A stretch of DNA of 26,054 nucleotides from positions 1-26,054 of the forward strand of contig CAXKVR010000258.1 in assembly GCA_964058845.1 (NCBI GenBank), given 5' to 3'. This document shows, piece after piece, positions 16,871 to 26,054 of this stretch. Source of the DNA: Carex sylvatica. Its lineage: Eukaryota > Streptophyta > Magnoliopsida > Poales > Cyperaceae. Both the position numbers and the translations under genes were made by a program. Position 1 is the stretch's first letter. Every line of letters starts with the position of its first letter. The notes beneath the pieces are model-generated. The model was not told the origin of the DNA, ran no database searches, and saw only the letters and a program-made list of their open reading frames with translations.

Positions 16871-19671
16871 GTAAGTTATTATATATTACAACGGAGATTG
16901 TTATTATTTCTGTTCGCATTTTGAATTTGTGATCATTTCATTGGCATTGAGACCCACATTTTGGGTTTGAACTCTTCCTGGTTGCATTTATTCAAATTAG
17001 CATCATTTTGAAACAGATTCATATTGGTTTAGATCGTGTTCTTTCCAAGAATATATCAGTAGTTATAATGTGAAATCACAATTTTATTTTTAAAACCTTC
17101 AAGAATATGTAAATTTCAATAGAGTGCATTGACCAATAAATGCTATTTCTGTTGATTTGAATTAATAATTTTTAAAAAAATCATCAAGCTGTTTTTTCTA
17201 TATAAAGTACACAACTGTAGCTGCATTATTTTTTTGAAAGAACTGTAGCTGCATTATTGTTAAAACTATATATCTTTGTACTTCCTGACCATGAGAAATA
17301 TCACCAGGATGGTATCAAAATTTCATGGGGCACCTCTTAATTTTGTTCTGATATTTAAGTTATGAGGTTTGAGTAACTACTTGCAACATTTTTTTGTGTT
17401 ACACAAAAATGCCACACAAAATCAAAAGTCCTATGTGTGAGCTAAGCATTCTTTTCTTGCATTAGTATTTTGAAAACCATGCTTATATATAGCTAACGGG
17501 CATTCGAAAAAAGAAAAATGTGAAACCATGCTTAATTGTTCTTTTTAAGAAATTCTAATGACAACTTTGGAACAATATTGGATCATCATTACGACCTTGA
17601 AACAAGTTCAAGAAAGTATATTGGGTAAAAATAAGAAGCATACGTAATTAATTGTTAGAACACTACACAAAATATACATATATATTGTGGATTACTTGAA
17701 CTATCTGAGCATTGAGCCACCGAGATAAGTTGTTTTGTCCAATTTTAGATAGGATTATAGGAACTGATTCTCTGCATTATTTTACCTTGAGAAGTATTGT
17801 ACATTTATCTATTTTAAAAATCTGATTAAGATTACTTGACAGCCACTGTCAAGATTTTTAAAAAAAAAAATGATTAAGAAATTGAATATTAATTAAATGT
17901 AGAAGATGGATGCTCTGTCTGAGTAATGTGTTTAAATCCTGACTTTAACCTTCTGTGCATGAATGCACTAATCTATCTTGTACATATCACTGTTTAATTT
18001 TCAAGACAGTTTTTCCCGAATTCTGTAAAGATCATTTTGGGCATCTTAAAAATGTCAAGAGAGGTTTGTTTTGTTATACAATTTGAATTGGCTTATCAAG
18101 CATTCAAATCTAGATTCTTCAACTATTTTGCAGTGAACTGAAACAAATTTTAAGTGTACCCTAAGTTTGGTTGAAGTACTGACAAACAAACAAAAATCTT
18201 GGTAAAATAAACTCTTTGCTTCTAGCTAAATTCGGTGGCACCTATCTTGTTGCTAAAAAATTTAATTAATAGATAAGGGAATCTTTTGGTAAGCAATCAA
18301 TTCAGCTGTTCTTGTAATTTACCTGCCAGCTACAATTAAAAAAAATTTAAGACTAACATGGAAGATGTCGGTAGGTGTAGTAATCGAGTGATATAAATAT
18401 AATTTATAATTCATGTTACACCATTAACAACTAGGGGTGGCAACGAGCTGTTAAAGAGCGAGCTAGGTCACACTCGTACTCGGCTTGTTGGTGTATCAAG
18501 CTGAGCGAGCGAGTTTGAATTTTAGGTCCCGAGCTAAAACTATTGCTCAAGACCGACTCGTGGCTTGTCCGAGCAAGCTGAGCTAGCTCGTTACTAGCTT
18601 GGCAGATTTATAAATTTGTATATCTTCTTTCCTGTTATATCTTAAATTTTCATAACACATCTTATTATTTATGGCTAAAACAAAATAATATTTGTATAAC
18701 TAATTACTGAAAAATACTCTTAATTCAATTATAATTAAGCAAATCAACTACTATAAATTAAGTTTACAGCTAAATTCATACATACAAATATATCAAAATC
18801 CTAAATTCATACAAACATATTTACAGAATAAATTCATACAAATTAACTTAATTGCTTATAATTAATTCACACATATTTCATACAAAATTACCAATTAACT
18901 TAAACACAGTCCAAAATGCAATTGTCATAACACTGGCTATAACATCCATAAACCATAATATCCCCAATCTAAAGTTAACGGATCTGATTAAACTATTAAC
19001 CTATGTATATTAAATAACTCGTTAACGACCGAGCTGGCTCGTGCCGAGCCAGGCCAAACTCAAACTTGTTAATTTTGGCTCAAGTATATAGCGAGCGAGC
19101 TAATTTCAACTCGATTCACTAACGAACGAGCTATTATTGATCGAGTCACAGGCGAATACCAAGCGAGCCACGAGCCACGAGCTTTTTTGCCAGTCCTAAA
19201 CAACAGTCAAAATAAGTTAAAAGTATTCAATCCTTTTTGTATATTAATTTGATGTTTATATCATTTCAAGTCATTATAAATGCTGCATTAAATGGTACCC
19301 ATGAGGGATCATGCTCCTTATCTAGAACTAATGTAGACTCGTAAATACACATTAATTGCTCTTCTTCTTTGTTTCTTTATAAACATATGTTCTAATTTTG
19401 CAATTGATTCGTTTTTGGTCCCAGAATATTTCAGATAGAGAAACTGGACCTCACAATACATTTATTTTGTACCATCATATACATATATAATCTCTCTACA
19501 CATGGTATATTGACAGAGAAATCACATGACACACACATAGTGATGAAAATAGACCTATTAAATTACAATATGTTCTACATTATATCTATCATAATAATTT
19601 ATGTGTGAGACCATCATTTGTCAGCATTTTCCTATCCTCTCTTTTGCTAACATTGTAACAACAAAATGCAG
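16871..19671 (+). other. Leader (5' UTR) intron, about 2.8 kb
   Basis: GTAAGT at 16871 and GCAG at 19668-19671 bound the intron. A plant-consensus branch site, GCTAAC (19646-19651), lies about 20-25 bp before the acceptor. It contains an 18-bp direct repeat (17213-17230 and 17241-17258) and a 767-bp hAT-like element (18432-19198). The rest is T-rich intron sequence without other features. Long leader introns in plants often boost expression. Confidence 0.55.
18432..19198. mobile_element. hAT-like non-autonomous element (767 bp) in the leader intron
   Basis: The left end TAGGGGTGGCAACGAGCT matches the inverted right end, which reads TAGGACTGGCAAAAAAGCTC on the other strand. The terminal 150-180 bp on each side are dense in GAGCGAGC and GAGCTNGCTCG words. 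Such subterminal arrays are typical of hAT elements. The middle is AT-rich and encodes nothing. AACAAC flanks both ends directly (18426-18431 and 19199-19204). Read as the 8-bp hAT duplication, TTAACAAC and TAAACAAC match at 7 of 8, which would trim two bases from the right end. It relies on transposase from elsewhere. Confidence 0.8.
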
Positions 19672-19708
19672 GGTTTTTCGTTAAAAGAAAGCACAACAAA
19701 CAGAAGCA

Positions 19709-20290
19709 ATGGAGAGATCCAACAGCGCTCGCATGATGGCACGGTACCAGTTTCCCATCCCCGATGCCCCCTCCGACGACCATATGGAGTGTGCCGAATG
19801 CTCGACACAGACATGTCGGTCGTGCTCTGCATTTGTCATGGGCGATTGCATTGCTCTTTGCTGTTGCCCCTGCTCTTTTGTTCACCTCTTAGCCTTCTCC
19901 TTGGTTAAGGCTCCCTACTTAGTAGGGAGGCGTTGTTTCAAAAGACTCACAAAGAAGAAGGGCCTTTTACAAAAAACACGTGTAAGTGATTCCGGGGAAA
20001 TTAGTGACGTCGGGGAGATGGTGATGGGGTTTGATTATAAGGGGTTTGAGAGTAAAAGTGGTGAATTGGGGATGGGTGTATGGGGGATAGGTTTGGGGGA
20101 GTATAAGAGTGTCAATAGTAATGGGAGATTAAGCACAAAAATGGATGCAGATAAAATTTGGATGGATCTGTACCAGGTTGGGAATTGGGGTTTTGGAAGG
20201 ATCTCATTTTCATCAAATCCCCTTGGAGGAACTGGTTTTGGAAAAGATGTGGTGGTTTATCAAAATTTGAAAGATCTGAAGGACCAATGA
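19709..20290 (+). CDS. Cys-rich plant protein of unknown function, 193 aa
   Basis: One coding exon starts at ATG 19709, 38 bp after the leader acceptor, in a good context (GCAATGG). The first 30 residues are polar and end in an acidic patch. Residues 28-55 are Cys-rich: C28xxC31, C36xxC39, C47, C51-C53 and C55 (ALCCCPCS). A hydrophobic stretch, about 48-73, runs through ALCCCPC and LLAFSLVKAPYLVGRR. It could be a membrane segment or a lipid-modified anchor. A basic cluster (KRLTKKK) follows near residues 78-84. The C-terminal 100 residues are Gly-rich (GELGMGVWGIGLGEY) and end FGKDVVVYQNLKDLKDQ. I recognise the Cys-rich, CCCPC-containing block from uncharacterised plant proteins, but I know no function or name. 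The paired CxxC suggest metal binding or palmitoylation, which is inference. Confidence 0.8.
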   Translation: MERSNSARMMARYQFPIPDAPSDDHMECAECSTQTCRSCSAFVMGDCIALCCCPCSFVHLLAFSLVKAPYLVGRRCFKRLTKKKGLLQKTRVSDSGEISDVGEMVMGFDYKGFESKSGELGMGVWGIGLGEYKSVNSNGRLSTKMDADKIWMDLYQVGNWGFGRISFSSNPLGGTGFGKDVVVYQNLKDLKDQ

Positions 20291-21720
20291 TGAACAATGA
20301 GTTTATCAAAAAAAAAAAAAAAAAATGAATGAATGAAAAATGAGGTGTTGTGTTTGTTTATATTTTGTGGGGATTTGGTGAGGCTTTTCTGTACAGTTGG
20401 GTTTTGGATTGTCTGAAATATTGAAGTGGCTATCTAAATTGGTCCTTGCCTTCTGATTTGTGGGACTTCTTTCCAGATTTAATTGTATCTAAGAGATCGT
20501 GTTAACTCCAAAAACAAGTGTGTGTAAATCTCGCTGCTAATTTGGTTCTTTTGTTGTTTGTTGGTTGGTTTTTGATGAGAGTGAATCATTGCAATATAAA
20601 AATTTATTTTCTTTTATTGGTTTTTAAATGGGTGCTCCTTTTATTGCATAACGACTTTGCTTATTCCAGGCATTGCCTTAACCACATACATGCAAAACAC
20701 AGTAGGCTTTCACTAGTTATGATTCTTATGAAGGTGTCATACTTAGGTCTTAATTATTTCATGATAATAAATTTTCCCAGAAACATTTTAAAGTCAAAAT
20801 GCTTTTTATTTGTTAGTCTCTAATTTTGGGCTTTGTAAATATCTTGAGAAAAGTGGGTTGGAGGCCCACCAGCTTTATTAGAAACCATTAAATAAAATAC
20901 ATACTACATCAATTCACATAGTTAGCATGAGTACATAGATCGACTTTCGGTACCGGCAGTTACACCCGACTAACTTCCACTGGTATGACAGAGAACACAG
21001 ATCTCATGTAAAACTTCCAATCAGATCAAAATCGAATAAGCAAAACCAACCCAAAAGTCCTCACAAAAGTGTAAAAGAAACAACATCTTTCATATTTTAA
21101 CATGATATTTTTTCCCTCATCAGTGCTTATGCATATTAGCAATACAATTCAGCTACCAAAGAAACAAAAGACAAAATATATCATCTCCAAATAAACTTGT
21201 TTTGAGTTATCATGCATGCCTTCTGCTCTCGATTATTACTGAAGAAAGTAACAGTGGATAAAATTTCAGATTAGGTTATAGAGAGAATCCACCATTTCTA
21301 GCTTTAGCATGCAAAGAGCCTATTAAGGCTTTCATTCAACCAAAAAAGCGATTTTACAGATATTACAGAATAAGGGAAAGAACAAGCAAATGAAGGGAAA
21401 AGGAAACAGGAGCAGAAAAAATGAAAAAAATAAAAGGAAAAAGAAAAAGCAAAGAGAACTGTCCTGGCTGTCAGCATCACTGCACATCTCTGTTTCAAGA
21501 AACAGGAGCGGAACTTGGAAGATTGATACACTACAGTTGGAGTTGAATTGACTGAGATTAGTCTCAACTTGCTAATTCAACTGAGGTTGATTTCAACATG
21601 TAGTTCAATAGTGTCTGATAAAAGAATGGATTTTAATTTACCAGAGAGCACCCAGTCTATTCTTTCATCAAAAACCATGCCACTGTCTCTGCATGTTCTT
21701 TTTGTATAGTTACTTTTTTT
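20291..21720. other. Region between the convergent genes
   Basis: It begins with the 3' UTR of the + strand gene, including an A run at about 20309-20325. It shows no other supported feature. The Leu-rich open frame at 20518-20823 and the Phe/Ser-rich one at 21304-21567 (-) look like chance frames in T-rich or A-rich DNA. Confidence 0.5.
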
Positions 21721-21726
21721 TTTATT
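21721..21726 (-). terminator. Polyadenylation signal candidate of the reductase-like gene
   Basis: On the minus strand this reads AATAAA, about 170 bp after the stop codon at 21900-21898. It is the nearest canonical signal. Confidence 0.45.
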
Positions 21727-21897
21727 GAAGACAAATGCATTACAACTTTCTTTGGATAATGCAAACTATGTACATATGCCAGCAATACATCAATAACCTC
21801 ATCAAAATTCTGTACAAAGTGTCACTGGTGCTATTCCCGCGAGCAACACCTCTACTATTTCAATTCAAATGCACCCAACCATTTCTATATATCTAGT

Positions 21898-22840
21898 TTA
21901 GTCAAACCGATATGAATAGATATCATAGATGCACCTTCGTCGAGCTGACAATAGCCGAGACATTTTTCGGTTGCACAACTCAAACCACACCAACCGGTCA
22001 GAAGAGTTCTCAGAGAAGTTTCTATAGGGAATCCCGAGCTGCCTGTCCAGCTGAGTGGCCTCTTCAGCCCGTTGGATTATGTGATCATAGCAAATGTACC
22101 TTCCTCCTGCTGTGGTATTCATTGCCTCATAGATAGCCACATGGGCCTCCGCCACTTTATCTACGTTGACAGTTGCTAGTAGCCCCTCTGAGAACATCTC
22201 ATGGGCCCCTGAAAATTATGTAAAACTAACTATTAATACAATGTTTGCATTATGAGGTTCATTTTTTTATTTTTAATTTTCCGAAGTTCTCAAAGAAGAG
22301 TGTCTATAATTAATCCCACACATTAGGGGGTTATCTGGAAAAAGAAAGAGCACAAGGGGTTTACCTTTTAAATAAGCAATAGACGAGGTAGAGTTGCGGC
22401 GCCTAAACCCTGGCCCAGTGACCAAAGCAGGACAAACAGTGACCAGCTTCAAGTCTCTTCCTCGAGCTGCTCTCCATGCAGCCTTCTCAGCCATCGTCTT
22501 TCCCAGTGCAAACCACAACTGCCATTTTTAATGTAGTCTCAATAAGTACAAACATAAAATGTAATTTTTGTATGATAAAATTCAATTTCTTATACTTTAA
22601 CTTTCGAGTAATGAATGAAAAGTGAATATTTGTTATTACCTTTTTGTCACGGCAAAGACTCTCATCACTCCAGCAGTTCTCGTCAAGTCTTGTGGGGAGG
22701 TGGCGGTCCTGGGGGTAGTTTTTCCGCCACACACATGCTAATAATGAAGATGTGAACACACATTTTCTGACAGATGGGGTCCGCACACAGGCTTCTATCA
22801 CTCGCTCGGCCGCCTTCGCTTCCAGATTAGCCATGTGCTT
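21898..22840 (-). CDS. Cinnamoyl-CoA reductase-like dehydrogenase, C-terminal three exons (partial)
   Basis: Three exons join in frame on the minus strand: 22840-22640, 22518-22365 and 22208-21898. Introns of 121 and 156 bp have GT and AG ends. The first exon ([19 protein letters not shown], then [15 protein letters not shown]) holds the family's catalytic Ser region. The second starts [15 protein letters not shown], where the active-site YxxxK reads F-A-L-G-K. It continues [13 protein letters not shown] and AYLKG. The third has [23 protein letters not shown], read in two parts, then GRYICYD and [10 protein letters not shown], with TAA at 21900-21898. The pattern fits the extended short-chain dehydrogenases related to cinnamoyl-CoA reductase (CCR-like/SNL6 type), which use NADPH on phenylpropanoid-type substrates. 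The N-terminal Rossmann exons with GxxGxxG are not visible. They probably lie beyond 26054. Confidence 0.85.
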
Positions 22841-24257
22841 CTGTGGTTCACAATTGCCAATTAAACATGTAAGATTTCATGAACTCTTTCTAATTCAAGT
22901 TTAAACTGGCTCCAAGCAGACCCCAAGCATATCTAGCTCCCAATTATCACAATCCAATCTATTAAATTTATTACCAAAAGAAGTCAAGAGTAGAAGTTTC
23001 ATTTTTCCATAATGCTCTTGTTTAATTTAACGGACAAAATCAATTCTAACATTTTTCCTATCAAAAAGTGGTGTACTTGAGCAAAATTCTAATTTACTTT
23101 TGGCAATATAAGTTTACATATATACGCGTTCATGTAGATGATAGAATGATTCAGCTTCTGAGAATTTTTCTTTTGTAGCCAAAGTTTTTTTTTTTTTTAA
23201 ATGGGTGGTATACAACAGTAGTACAGCACCACCTGTTTCAATTTAAAGGAACAGGGTTTTACCTACTTTGACAAAAGGTGGCATAATTTTCATCACAAAA
23301 GATGTTTTTCTCTTTAAAAGATATTATAATTTAATTTTCCAAATATATTGCTCTGTTTCATTTAGAGTTGTTTTCCTTGTGTTTACAAAACGGTCATACC
23401 AGTTAACTGATGCAAAATGATTATGAAAAATATTTGTACTGATTGAGATATGATTAAGACACTAGAGATTAAAAGGCATCTTCAACAATTTTCCTTTAAT
23501 CAGTATCTTAACTGCCTTATCTTAATTTAATGTTGCTGTTGGAAGTTCTTTTCCTTCTATATACCAAGTTGTCTTATGCAAAATGAACATGACAAAAGTT
23601 TATACTGATTGGGCTAATTAGTTGCTTCTGCCACGGAATTCCAAAAAAAAAAAAAAAGGGATAGGGCTAATTAGTTATTAAATTTGGACGTGATTAGATA
23701 AGACACCTTTATGATTGAAAGAAGTATCAGCAACATATTCTCTTTAATGGAAAAGTTTTGTTATCTTACCGTAAGGCTGTTGTTTCTTAAAAAAATCCAA
23801 TGGGGAAAGAGAGAGAAAGAGACTTTGCTCCTCTTTTACTCTTTTCACATTTCTTTTTTGGATTTTTTAAGGAGAATGTTATGTTAATGTTATATCATCA
23901 AGTAGGTGTGCCTAAATCAACTACAGAAAGAAACTTGGAAACAACAATTACAGCTGCACAATACCTCTAAATTATTCATCTAAATCATTCACCTACCAAT
24001 TAATGTTTGACCTAAATGAATCATGTGATACATGACAAACTAAACAAGAAAAAATATATCCAGATTTGTGAAAATTTGGCGTCTATTGCCAAATGATGGC
24101 TAAGTAATTCTCTAAATATTTGTATTTAGTAGCAAGACAGCAGCAAAACAGAACAGTCAGTGATAAATTATCCATATAACATCAAGTAATGGAATTACTA
24201 GTAAGTGCTAGGTATTTACCAAAAAAATATTCATTCTTTTCTATCTTATTTATATAT
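22841..24257 (-). other. Probable long intron or 5' region of the reductase-like gene
   Basis: The exon at 22840 starts after a good acceptor (CCACAG on the minus strand), so upstream exons must exist further right. I searched the minus strand for a GxxGxxG or VFHT-like exon and saw none. The stretch is AT-rich. A diverged duplication is suggested by similar phrases near 23407-23510 and 23575-23760. Confidence 0.45.
24249..24257. repeat. 9-bp target-site duplication, left copy (TTTATATAT)
   Basis: Identical to 24637-24645, directly flanking the foldback element. Nine base pairs is the signature length for Mutator-type transposases. Confidence 0.85.
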
Positions 24258-24636
24258 GAGGAGGGATTCAATTACACCTTTCTTGGTGACACCGAATTAC
24301 ACTCTCGATTTTCAAAGTTTTCAAGTTTCAAATAGTCGATCCAAACCGTTCAACATAATGGATATATTAAAATGTGTTTGCAGTTCAAATTTTATATTTT
24401 TTTGAAATTTTTTTTACTATTTATTAAGTATTTAACAAAATCGCTATATTTAGACCATTGAATTTTTGTACCCATCTTAATAAATAGTAAAAAAAATTCA
24501 AAAATGTAAAATTTGATCTACAAGCAAAATTTAATATATACATTATGTTATGTTGAACGGTTTGGATCGACTGCTTGGATTTTGAAAATATAGAGTGTAA
24601 TTTGATGTCACCAAAAAATGGTGTAATTAGATCCTC
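24258..24636. mobile_element. Foldback MITE, Mutator type (379 bp)
   Basis: The whole element is one imperfect palindrome. The left arm starts GAGGAGGGATTCAATTACACC. The right arm, read on the other strand, starts GAGGATCTAATTACACC. Both arms then share GGTGACA, AATTACACTCT, TTTTCAAA, the long block GTCGATCCAAACCGTTCAAC, and a T-rich stretch ending TTTACTATTTATTAAG. The arms meet near 24450. A perfect 9-bp duplication flanks it. It has no coding capacity; the open frame at 24205-24405 is a by-product. Transcripts through it would form a long hairpin. Confidence 0.9.
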
Positions 24637-24645
24637 TTTATATAT
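24637..24645. repeat. 9-bp target-site duplication, right copy (TTTATATAT)
   Basis: Perfect partner of 24249-24257. Confidence 0.85.
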
Positions 24646-26054
24646 TTCAATTTGGTATGAAGTGGTCCAACAGTTTCATATTTGCAAGTTGCAACTATAG
24701 CGATGAGATTTTTGAACTATACGTGAGCTCATATTTCTAGAAGGACAATATTGTATTGTTGTCCTATACCTAATCAATTGAGTAATGTTGCTTTCAACAG
24801 CATAAGAATGTCAATTCTAGGAAAGAAGAACGCAGCATTGTTTGAAGAACCACTAAAGAATTAAATTATATTTGTATAGTAATTCCAAGTTTTCGTTGTA
24901 CTAATAAATCTATGTTAATTTTAGTATGTCACTTTGAAATGTACTTATACATCTGCTATTAGCAATATATATGCAATGATGTATTCCAATTAAATGTTAA
25001 TAAAACCTTTAATAATACAAAACCTAACAAGAAGATGGTCAAAGTTATCAACCCACCTCTAGCTCATACCTACCTCTTCCACAGTCAACCAGTAGTTTTC
25101 AGATTTTTAACCTAATACTAGAATACCGACTTCCTTTTTTACTTGAGCCTTGTATTTTCGTGGAACCTAAACCCTTATCTAATTGTTTTATATAAGGAAA
25201 TAATATTTTACTAATTAGCCAATAGGAAAAAAAAAAAAATACAGAAAAAGTCTCTCAAAAGGGGTGCTTAAATTATTATGTCAGGCAACCAACAGAGAAT
25301 ACTTGTGAATAGTCTCACTTTGACCCGCAAGTCTTGTTAGAAAATGCTACAACAGCAGATTTTAATTCCTAAAACATGTACTCTGACGCGACATCAATCT
25401 CTTTCTTTCTTTTTTTGAGAAAACATCAATCTCTTTAACTAGTAAGATAATATATAGGAGCAGTTGCATTCAGAAAAAAAGAAAATAATTTGAAAACTTG
25501 AAATAAAAGACCGGCAGATGTCACTTTTTTTTTTTTTTTATTGTACCCACGTGGAGTGTATCAGAACCACAAACTGTACCTAACCCCTGTATGTGTTCCC
25601 TTGATTTATCACTGGAGAGAAACTACCTACATGACTAGGCTGTTTTTATGTAGTGATTTGTCTACGACAATTTGTGCCATTTCCTTGATCAATAGATTGT
25701 TGCTATCATTCAAATTGTATTACAAAAGCTATTTTAATTGCTGTATGATTCAGTTATACAACAGTAGTTTGACTCGCTATATAACAACTACAAAGGAGCT
25801 GCCTATAAATTAGAAAAGAAGTTGATAAATTAATAGAGAATTTGTTCTTGACCAAACAAAACCTAATATTTGTTCTTGTGCCGTCATCTTAATTCTTCAT
25901 CATCACTTTTAATAGAAAATATTATAATTTTCCATTATCTTATTAAACTTCCAACTTCATTTGTAAGAAATATACTACTTTCGGCATGCAAGTTGCAAAT
26001 AGCCGAATTATAAACTCCTGCATATAATTATTTATTATGATGAACTACTAATAT
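24646..26054. other. AT-rich sequence to the window edge, no supported gene
   Basis: Probably intron or 5' flank of the reductase-like gene. I found no exon with recognisable protein sequence. The open frame at 25541-25813 has Tyr/Leu/Thr-rich translation without a known pattern. Homopolymer runs lie at 25228-25240 (A) and 25526-25539 (T). Confidence 0.45.

Noticed and set aside
17213..17258. 18-bp direct repeat with 28-bp period in the leader intron
   Set aside because: A small slippage duplication in an intron; nothing suggests a role.
20518..20823. Leu-rich open frame that could be a small membrane protein
   Set aside because: It lies in T-rich 3' flanking DNA with no gene context. Leu/Phe/Val richness is expected from T-rich DNA.
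23407..23760. Diverged duplication in the probable intron (phrases with TGCAAAATGA, ACTGATTG and TAAGACAC)
   Set aside because: Similarity is weak and scattered, and I could not define borders.
24205..24405. 66-codon open frame
   Set aside because: It overlaps the left arm of the foldback MITE and has no coding relatives I recognise.
25541..25813. 90-codon open frame near the right edge
   Set aside because: No recognisable pattern. It lies in probable intron or flank, and its composition fits AT-rich noise.

Overview
This window looks like nuclear DNA of a flowering plant, most likely a eudicot. It is AT-rich with long introns, transposon debris and simple repeats, and its gene fragments have plant-type protein relatives. 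I cannot name the species from the sequence.

Layout. Positions 1-1677 are AT-rich non-genic DNA with a 22-base C run and a ~104-bp tandem repeat. Positions 1678-14178 are one complete but dead Ty3/gypsy LTR retrotransposon of the Athila type. It has ~2.1-kb LTRs starting TG and ending CA, a perfect 5-bp target duplication (GCGCC), a primer-binding site matching the tRNA-Asp 3' end, then gag, protease, RT/RNase H, integrase, a third ORF in the env-like position and a polypurine tract. Its reading frames carry many stops and frameshifts. Two RT/RNase H active-site residues are changed, and the segment joining RNase H to integrase is deleted. Positions 14184-16650 hold tandem repeats, an A-rich minisatellite and a GGGTAC-rich patch.

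Two cellular genes follow and converge. On the + strand, a split 5' leader (exon about 16685-16870, intron 16871-19671) leads to a single coding exon at 19709-20290. That exon encodes a 193-residue Cys-rich plant protein of unknown function. Its leader has two tiny uORFs, and its leader intron carries a 767-bp hAT-like non-autonomous element. On the - strand, three exons (22840-21898) encode the C-terminal two thirds of an extended short-chain dehydrogenase like cinnamoyl-CoA reductase (CCR-like/SNL6 type). The N-terminal Rossmann exons are not visible and probably lie beyond the right edge. The upstream stretch, probably intron, contains a 379-bp foldback MITE with a perfect 9-bp target duplication (Mutator type).

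Most unusual signal. The retrotransposon carries a family of paired GC-rich palindromes: a long hairpin AGTGCGGGT-N5-ACCCGCACT followed by a short one, AGTGCG-NN-CGCACT. They cluster in both LTRs, in the pol linker between protease and RT, and in the spacer before the third ORF. Some long arms show matched changes on both sides. In the pol linker the palindromes are read in frame as a peptide repeat. A second structural layer, a series of stem-loops including a duplicated hairpin with a GUAA tetraloop, lies in the R/U5 part of each LTR.
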